64,000 bases of DNA from Panagrolaimus kolymaensis (lineage: Eukaryota; Nematoda; Chromadorea; Rhabditida; Panagrolaimidae): positions 1 through 64,000 of the forward strand of contig JAJQJQ010000028.1 of NCBI GenBank assembly GCA_028622995.1, given 5' to 3'. Made by a program: the position numbers and the translations under genes. Numbering within the stretch: the first letter of the stretch is position 1; each line of letters starts with the position of its first letter. This document shows, one piece after another, positions 57,589 through 64,000 of the stretch. The notes under the pieces were generated by a model that worked only from the letters and a program-made list of their open reading frames with translations, was not told the origin of the DNA and made no database searches.

Positions 57589-60500
57589 ACAAATTAGAAA
57601 CTTCACAGAATCATCAAAACTAATTATAAAAATTGTTTTCTGTGAAGAAATGTTAATAAAATAAATTTTTGAATGCACTCTTTCGAGATGCATATTTTAA
57701 CCTTAATTTTGAACTCCATATCTTCGTTGTATTTTTCTTAACAAATTAGAAACTTCACAGAATCATCAAAACTAATTATAAAAATTGTTTTCTGTGAAGA
57801 AATGTTAATAAAATAAATTTTTGAATGCACTCTTTCGAGATGCATATTTTAACCTTAATTTTGAACTCCATATCTTCGTTGTATTTTTCTTAACAAATTA
57901 GAAACTTCACAGAATCATCAAAACTAATTATAAAAATTGTTTTCTGTGAAGAAATGTTAATAAAATAAATTTTTGAATGCACTCTTTCGAGATGCATATT
58001 TTAACCTTAATTTTGAACTCCATATCTTCGTTCCATTTTTCTCAACAAAATCAAAACTTCACAGAATCATCAAAACTAATTATAAAAATTGTTTTCTGTG
58101 AAGAAATGTTAATAAAATAAATTTTTGAATGCACTCTTTCGAGATGCATATTTTAACCTTAATTTTGAACTCCATATCTTCGTTGTATTTTTCTTAACAA
58201 ATTAGAAACTTCACAGAATCATCAAAACTAATTATAAAAATTGTTTTCTGTGAAGAAATGTTAATAAAATAAATTTTTGAATGCACTCTTTCGAGATGCA
58301 TATTTTAACCTTAATTTTGAACTCCATATCTTCGTTGTATTTTTCTTAACAAATTAGAAACTTCACAGAATCATCAAAACTAATTATAAAAATTGTTTTC
58401 TTTGAAGAAATGTTAATAAAATAAATTTTTGAATGCACTCTTTCGAGATGCATATTTTAACCTTAATTTTGAACTCCATATCTTCGTTGTATTTTTCTTA
58501 ACAAATTAGAAACTTCACAGAATCATCAAAACTAATTATAAAAATTGTTTTCTGTGAAGAAATGTTAATAAAATAAATTTTTGAATGCACTCTTTCGAGA
58601 TGCATATTTTAACCTTAATTTTGAACTCCATATCTTCGTTGTATTTTTCTTAACAAATTAGAAACTTCACAGAATCATCAAAACTAATTATAAAAATTGT
58701 TTTCTTTGAAGAAATGTTAATAAAATAAATTTTTGAATGCACTCTTTCGAGATGCATATTTTAACCTTAATTTTGAACTCCATATCTTCGTTGTATTTTT
58801 CTTAACAAATTAGAAACTTCACAGAATCATCAAAACTAATTATAAAAATTGTTTTCTGTGAAGAAATGTTAATAAAATAAATTTTTGAATGCACTCTTTC
58901 GAGATGCATATTTTAACCTTAATTTTGAACTCCATATCTTCGTTCCATTTTTCTCAACAAAATCAAAACTTCACAGAATCATCAAAACTAATTATAAAAA
59001 TTGTTTTCTGTGAAGAAATGTTAATAAAATAAATTTTTGAATGCACTCTTTCGAGATGCATATTTTAACCTTAATTTTGAACTCCATATCTTCGTTCCAT
59101 TTTTCTCAACAAAATCAAAACTTCACAGAATCATCAAAACTAATTATAAAAATTGTTTTCTGTGAAGAAATGTTAATAAAATAAATTTTTGAATGCACTC
59201 TTTCGAGATGCATATTTTAACCTTAATTTTGAACTCCATATCTTCGTTGTATTTTTCTTAACAAATTAGAAACTTCACAGAATCATCAAAACTAATTATA
59301 AAAATTGTTTTCTGTGAAGAAATGTTAATAAAATAAATTTTTGAATGCACTCTTTCGAGATGCATATTTTAACCTTAATTTTGAACTCCATATCTTCGTT
59401 GTATTTTTCTTAACAAATTAGAAACTTCACAGAATCATCAAAACTAATTATAAAAATTGTTTTCTTTGAAGAAATGTTAATAAAATAAATTTTTGAATGC
59501 ACTCTTTCGAGATGCATATTTTAACCTTAATTTTGAACTCCATATCTTCGTTCCATTTTTCTCAACAAAATCAAAACTTCACAGAATCATCAAAACTAAT
59601 TATAAAAATTGTTTTCTTTGAAGAAATGTTAATAAAATAAATTTTTGAATGCACTCTTTCGAGATGCATATTTTAACCTTAATTTTGAACTCCATATCTT
59701 CGTTGTATTTTTCTTAACAAATTAGAAACTTCACAGAATCATCAAAACTAATTATAAAAATTGTTTTCTTTGAAGAAATGTTAATAAAATAAATTTTTGA
59801 ATGCACTCTTTCGAGATGCATATTTTAACCTTAATTTTGAACTCCATATCTTCGTTGTATTTTTCTTAACAAATTAGAAACTTCACAGAATCATCAAAAC
59901 TAATTATAAAAATTGTTTTCTGTGAAGAAATGTTAATAAAATAAATTTTTGAATGCACTCTTTCGAGATGCATATTTTAACCTTAATTTTGAACTCCATA
60001 TCTTCGTTGTATTTTTCTTAACAAATTAGAAACTTCACAGAATCATCAAAACTAATTATAAAAATTGTTTTCTGTGAAGAAATGTTAATAAAATAAATTT
60101 TTGAATGCACTCTTTCGAGATGCATATTTTAACCTTAATTTTGAACTCCATATCTTCGTTCCATTTTTCTCAACAAAATCAAAACTTCACAGAATCATCA
60201 AAACTAATTATAAAAATTGTTTTCTGTGAAGAAATGTTAATAAAATAAATTTTTGAATGCACTCTTTCGAGATGCATATTTTAACCTTAATTTTGAACTC
60301 CATATCTTCGTTGTATTTTTCTTAACAAATTAGAAACTTCACAGAATCATCAAAACTAATTATAAAAATTGTTTTCTGTGAAGAAATGTTAATAAAATAA
60401 ATTTTTGAATGCACTCTTTCGAGATGCATATTTTAACCTTAATTTTGAACTCCATATCTTCGTTGTATTTTTCTTAACAAATTAGAAACTTCACAGAATC

Positions 60501-63500
60501 ATCAAAACTAATTATAAAAATTGTTTTCTGTGAAGAAATGTTAATAAAATAAATTTTTGAATGCACTCTTTCGAGATGCATATTTTAACCTTAATTTTGA
60601 ACTCCATATCTTCGTTCCATTTTTCTCAACAAAATCAAAACTTCACAGAATCATCAAAACTAATTATAAAAATTGTTTTCTGTGAAGAAATGTTAATAAA
60701 ATAAATTTTTGAATGCACTCTTTCGAGATGCATATTTTAACCTTAATTTTGAACTCCATATCTTCGTTGTATTTTTCTTAACAAATTAGAAACTTCACAG
60801 AATCATCAAAACTAATTATAAAAATTGTTTTCTGTGAAGAAATGTTAATAAAATAAATTTTTGAATGCACTCTTTCGAGATGCATATTTTAACCTTAATT
60901 TTGAACTCCATATCTTCGTTGTATTTTTCTTAACAAATTAGAAACTTCACAGAATCATCAAAACTAATTATAAAAATTGTTTTCTTTGAAGAAATGTTAA
61001 TAAAATAAATTTTTGAATGCACTCTTTCGAGATGCATATTTTAACCTTAATTTTGAACTCCATATCTTCGTTGTATTTTTCTTAACAAATTAGAAACTTC
61101 ACAGAATCATCAAAACTAATTATAAAAATTGTTTTCTGTGAAGAAATGTTAATAAAATAAATTTTTGAATGCACTCTTTCGAGATGCATATTTTAACCTT
61201 AATTTTGAACTCCATATCTTCGTTCCATTTTTCTCAACAAAATCAAAACTTCACAGAATCATCAAAACTAATTATAAAAATTGTTTTCTGTGAAGAAATG
61301 TTAATAAAATAAATTTTTGAATGCACTCTTTCGAGATGCATATTTTAACCTTAATTTTGAACTCCATATCTTCGTTGTATTTTTCTTAACAAATTAGAAA
61401 CTTCACAGAATCATCAAAACTAATTATAAAAATTGTTTTCTGTGAAGAAATGTTAATAAAATAAATTTTTGAATGCACTCTTTCGAGATGCATATTTTAA
61501 CCTTAATTTTGAACTCCATATCTTCGTTCCATTTTTCTCAACAAAATCAAAACTTCACAGAATCATCAAAACTAATTATAAAAATTGTTTTCTGTGAAGA
61601 AATGTTAATAAAATAAATTTTTGAATGCACTCTTTCGAGATGCATATTTTAACCTTAATTTTGAACTCCATATCTTCGTTGTATTTTTCTTAACAAATTA
61701 GAAACTTCACAGAATCATCAAAACTAATTATAAAAATTGTTTTCTGTGAAGAAATGTTAATAAAATAAATTTTTGAATGCACTCTTTCGAGATGCATATT
61801 TTAACCTTAATTTTGAACTCCATATCTTCGTTGTATTTTTCTTAACAAATTAGAAACTTCACAGAATCATCAAAACTAATTATAAAAATTGTTTTCTGTG
61901 AAGAAATGTTAATAAAATAAATTTTTGAATGCACTCTTTCGAGATGCATATTTTAACCTTAATTTTGAACTCCATATCTTCGTTCCATTTTTCTCAACAA
62001 AATCAAAACTTCACAGAATCATCAAAACTAATTATAAAAATTGTTTTCTGTGAAGAAATGTTAATAAAATAAATTTTTGAATGCACTCTTTCGAGATGCA
62101 TATTTTAACCTTAATTTTGAACTCCATATCTTCGTTGTATTTTTCTTAACAAATTAGAAACTTCACAGAATCATCAAAACTAATTATAAAAATTGTTTTC
62201 TGTGAAGAAATGTTAATAAAATAAATTTTTGAATGCACTCTTTCGAGATGCATATTTTAACCTTAATTTTGAACTCCATATCTTCGTTGTATTTTTCTTA
62301 ACAAATTAGAAACTTCACAGAATCATCAAAACTAATTATAAAAATTGTTTTCTTTGAAGAAATGTTAATAAAATAAATTTTTGAATGCACTCTTTCGAAA
62401 TGCATATTTTAACCTTAATTTTGAACTCCATATCTTCGTTGTATTTTTCTTAACAAATTAGAAACTTCACAGAATCATCAAAACTAATTATAAAAATTGT
62501 TTTCTGTGAAGAAATGTTAATAAAATAAATTTTTGAATGCACTCTTTCGAGATGCATATTTTAACCTTAATTTTGAACTCCATATCTTCGTTCCATTTTT
62601 CTCAACAAAATCAAAACTTCACAGAATCATCAAAACTAATTATAAAAATTGTTTTCTGTGAAGAAATGTTAATAAAATAAATTTTTGAATGCACTCTTTC
62701 GAGATGCATATTTTAACCTTAATTTTGAACTCCATATCTTCGTTGTATTTTTCTTAACAAATTAGAAACTTCACAGAATCATCAAAACTAATTATAAAAA
62801 TTGTTTTCTGTGAAGAAATGTTAATAAAATAAATTTTTGAATGCACTCTTTCGAGATGCATATTTTAACCTTAATTTTGAACTCCATATCTTCGTTGTAT
62901 TTTTCTTAACAAATTAGAAACTTCACAGAATCATCAAAACTAATTATAAAAATTGTTTTCTTTGAAGAAATGTTAATAAAATAAATTTTTGAATGCACTC
63001 TTTCGAGATGCATATTTTAACCTTAATTTTGAACTCCATATCTTCGTTGTATTTTTCTTAACAAATTAGAAACTTCACAGAATCATCAAAACTAATTATA
63101 AAAATTGTTTTCTGTGAAGAAATGTTAATAAAATAAATTTTTGAATGCACTCTTTCGAGATGCATATTTTAACCTTAATTTTGAACTCCATATCTTCGTT
63201 GTATTTTTCTTAACAAATTAGAAACTTCACAGAATCATCAAAACTAATTATAAAAATTGTTTTCTGTGAAGAAATGTTAATAAAATAAATTTTTGAATGC
63301 ACTCTTTCGAGATGCATATTTTAACCTTAATTTTGAACTCCATATCTTCGTTGTATTTTTCTTAACAAATTAGAAACTTCACAGAATCATCAAAACTAAT
63401 TATAAAAATTGTTTTCTTTGAAGAAATGTTAATAAAATAAATTTTTGAATGCACTCTTTCGAGATGCATATTTTAACCTTAATTTTGAACTCCATATCTT

Positions 63501-64000
63501 CGTTCCATTTTTCTCAACAAAATCAAAACTTCACAGAATCATCAAAACTAATTATAAAAATTGTTTTCTTTGAAGAAATGTTAATAAAATAAATTTTTGA
63601 ATGCACTCTTTCGAGATGCATATTTTAACCTTAATTTTGAACTCCATATCTTCGTTCCATTTTTCTCAACAAAATCAAAACTTCACAGAATCATCAAAAC
63701 TAATTATAAAAATTGTTTTCTGTGAAGAAATGTTAATAAAATAAATTTTTGAATGCACTCTTTCGAGATGCATATTTTAACCTTAATTTTGAACTCCATA
63801 TCTTCGTTGTATTTTTCTTAACAAATTAGAAACTTCACAGAATCATCAAAACTAATTATAAAAATTGTTTTCTTTGAAGAAATGTTAATAAAATAAATTT
63901 TTGAATGCACTCTTTCGAGATGCATATTTTAACCTTAATTTTGAACTCCATATCTTCGTTGTATTTTTCTTAACAAATTAGAAACTTCACAGAATCATCA
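57589..64000. repeat. 152-bp satellite, domain II (about 42 monomers, continues past the window)
   Basis: Same period but a different left half: AAATTAGAAACTTCACAGAA, ATCATCAAAACTAATTATAA, and AAATGTTAATAAAAT instead of AAATTTAAATAAAAT. The switch comes after two transitional monomers (57336-57588). Some copies carry TTCTTTGAAG, breaking the inverted repeat. Monomers are more uniform than in domain I, as if recently expanded. Confidence 0.95.

Noticed and set aside
48622..64000. CRISPR-like array or telomeric repeat
   Set aside because: The period is a full 152-bp monomer without unique spacers, and TTAACCCTAA occurs only once per monomer, so it is a satellite.

Overview
The window looks like an AT-rich nematode genome. 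Introns are short (about 45-60 bp) with TTTCAG or TTTTAG acceptors. The gene content is nematode-typical: a supplementary nuclear receptor, a serpentine chemoreceptor, an SXP/RAL-2-like secreted protein, tandem C-type lectins, an F-box gene and a copine. No genus can be named from sequence alone. Exon models below were built by hand from reading frames and splice signals; every stated junction preserves phase unless I say otherwise.

Region 1 (about 1-14.8 kb) is a gene-dense island that I read as the inner part and one flank of a Polinton/Maverick-type large DNA transposon. It holds a retroviral-like DDE integrase (469-1542, minus) and an A32/FtsK-like packaging ATPase (3793-4446, minus), interleaved with about ten small cargo genes. 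The cargo includes a stand-alone Argonaute PAZ-like protein (2998-3327), a gene of two duplicated Cys/His modules, an F-box gene, a J-domain protein with an HPDKGG motif, and several small acidic, basic or membrane proteins. A 310-bp direct repeat lies upstream of both the integrase and the ATPase, and TGCATAA-type motifs recur between genes across the island. DNA polymerase B, capsid and protease are not visible and may lie left of base 1.

Region 2 (14.8-27 kb): a membrane-anchored calpain-like protease (minus) whose 3' end runs into a GC-rich tandem repeat at the island edge; an AT-rich stretch with a relic zinc module; an SXP/RAL-2-like gene; and a 1033-residue gene with seven copies of a C2HC zinc module (plus). 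Region 3 (25.9-36 kb): two C-type lectin genes (the second with a premature stop), duplicated ~430-bp repeats and kinase relics, and a second, inverted paralogue of the zinc-module gene. The two paralogues flank the lectins. Region 4 (36-48.6 kb): a long AT-rich gap, a nuclear receptor, a seven-TM chemoreceptor, a small hAT-like MITE and the 3' exons of a copine gene.

Region 5 (48,622 to the end) is one uninterrupted satellite of 152-bp monomers, about 101 copies in two sequence domains. It begins 5 bp from a copine 3' splice site, so it may lie in a copine intron. Each monomer carries a 10-bp inverted repeat.

The most interesting candidates are the PAZ-like protein in a virus-like transposon (a possible small-RNA interference factor), the signal-peptide/TM calpain, the paired zinc-module paralogues, and the satellite/copine junction.
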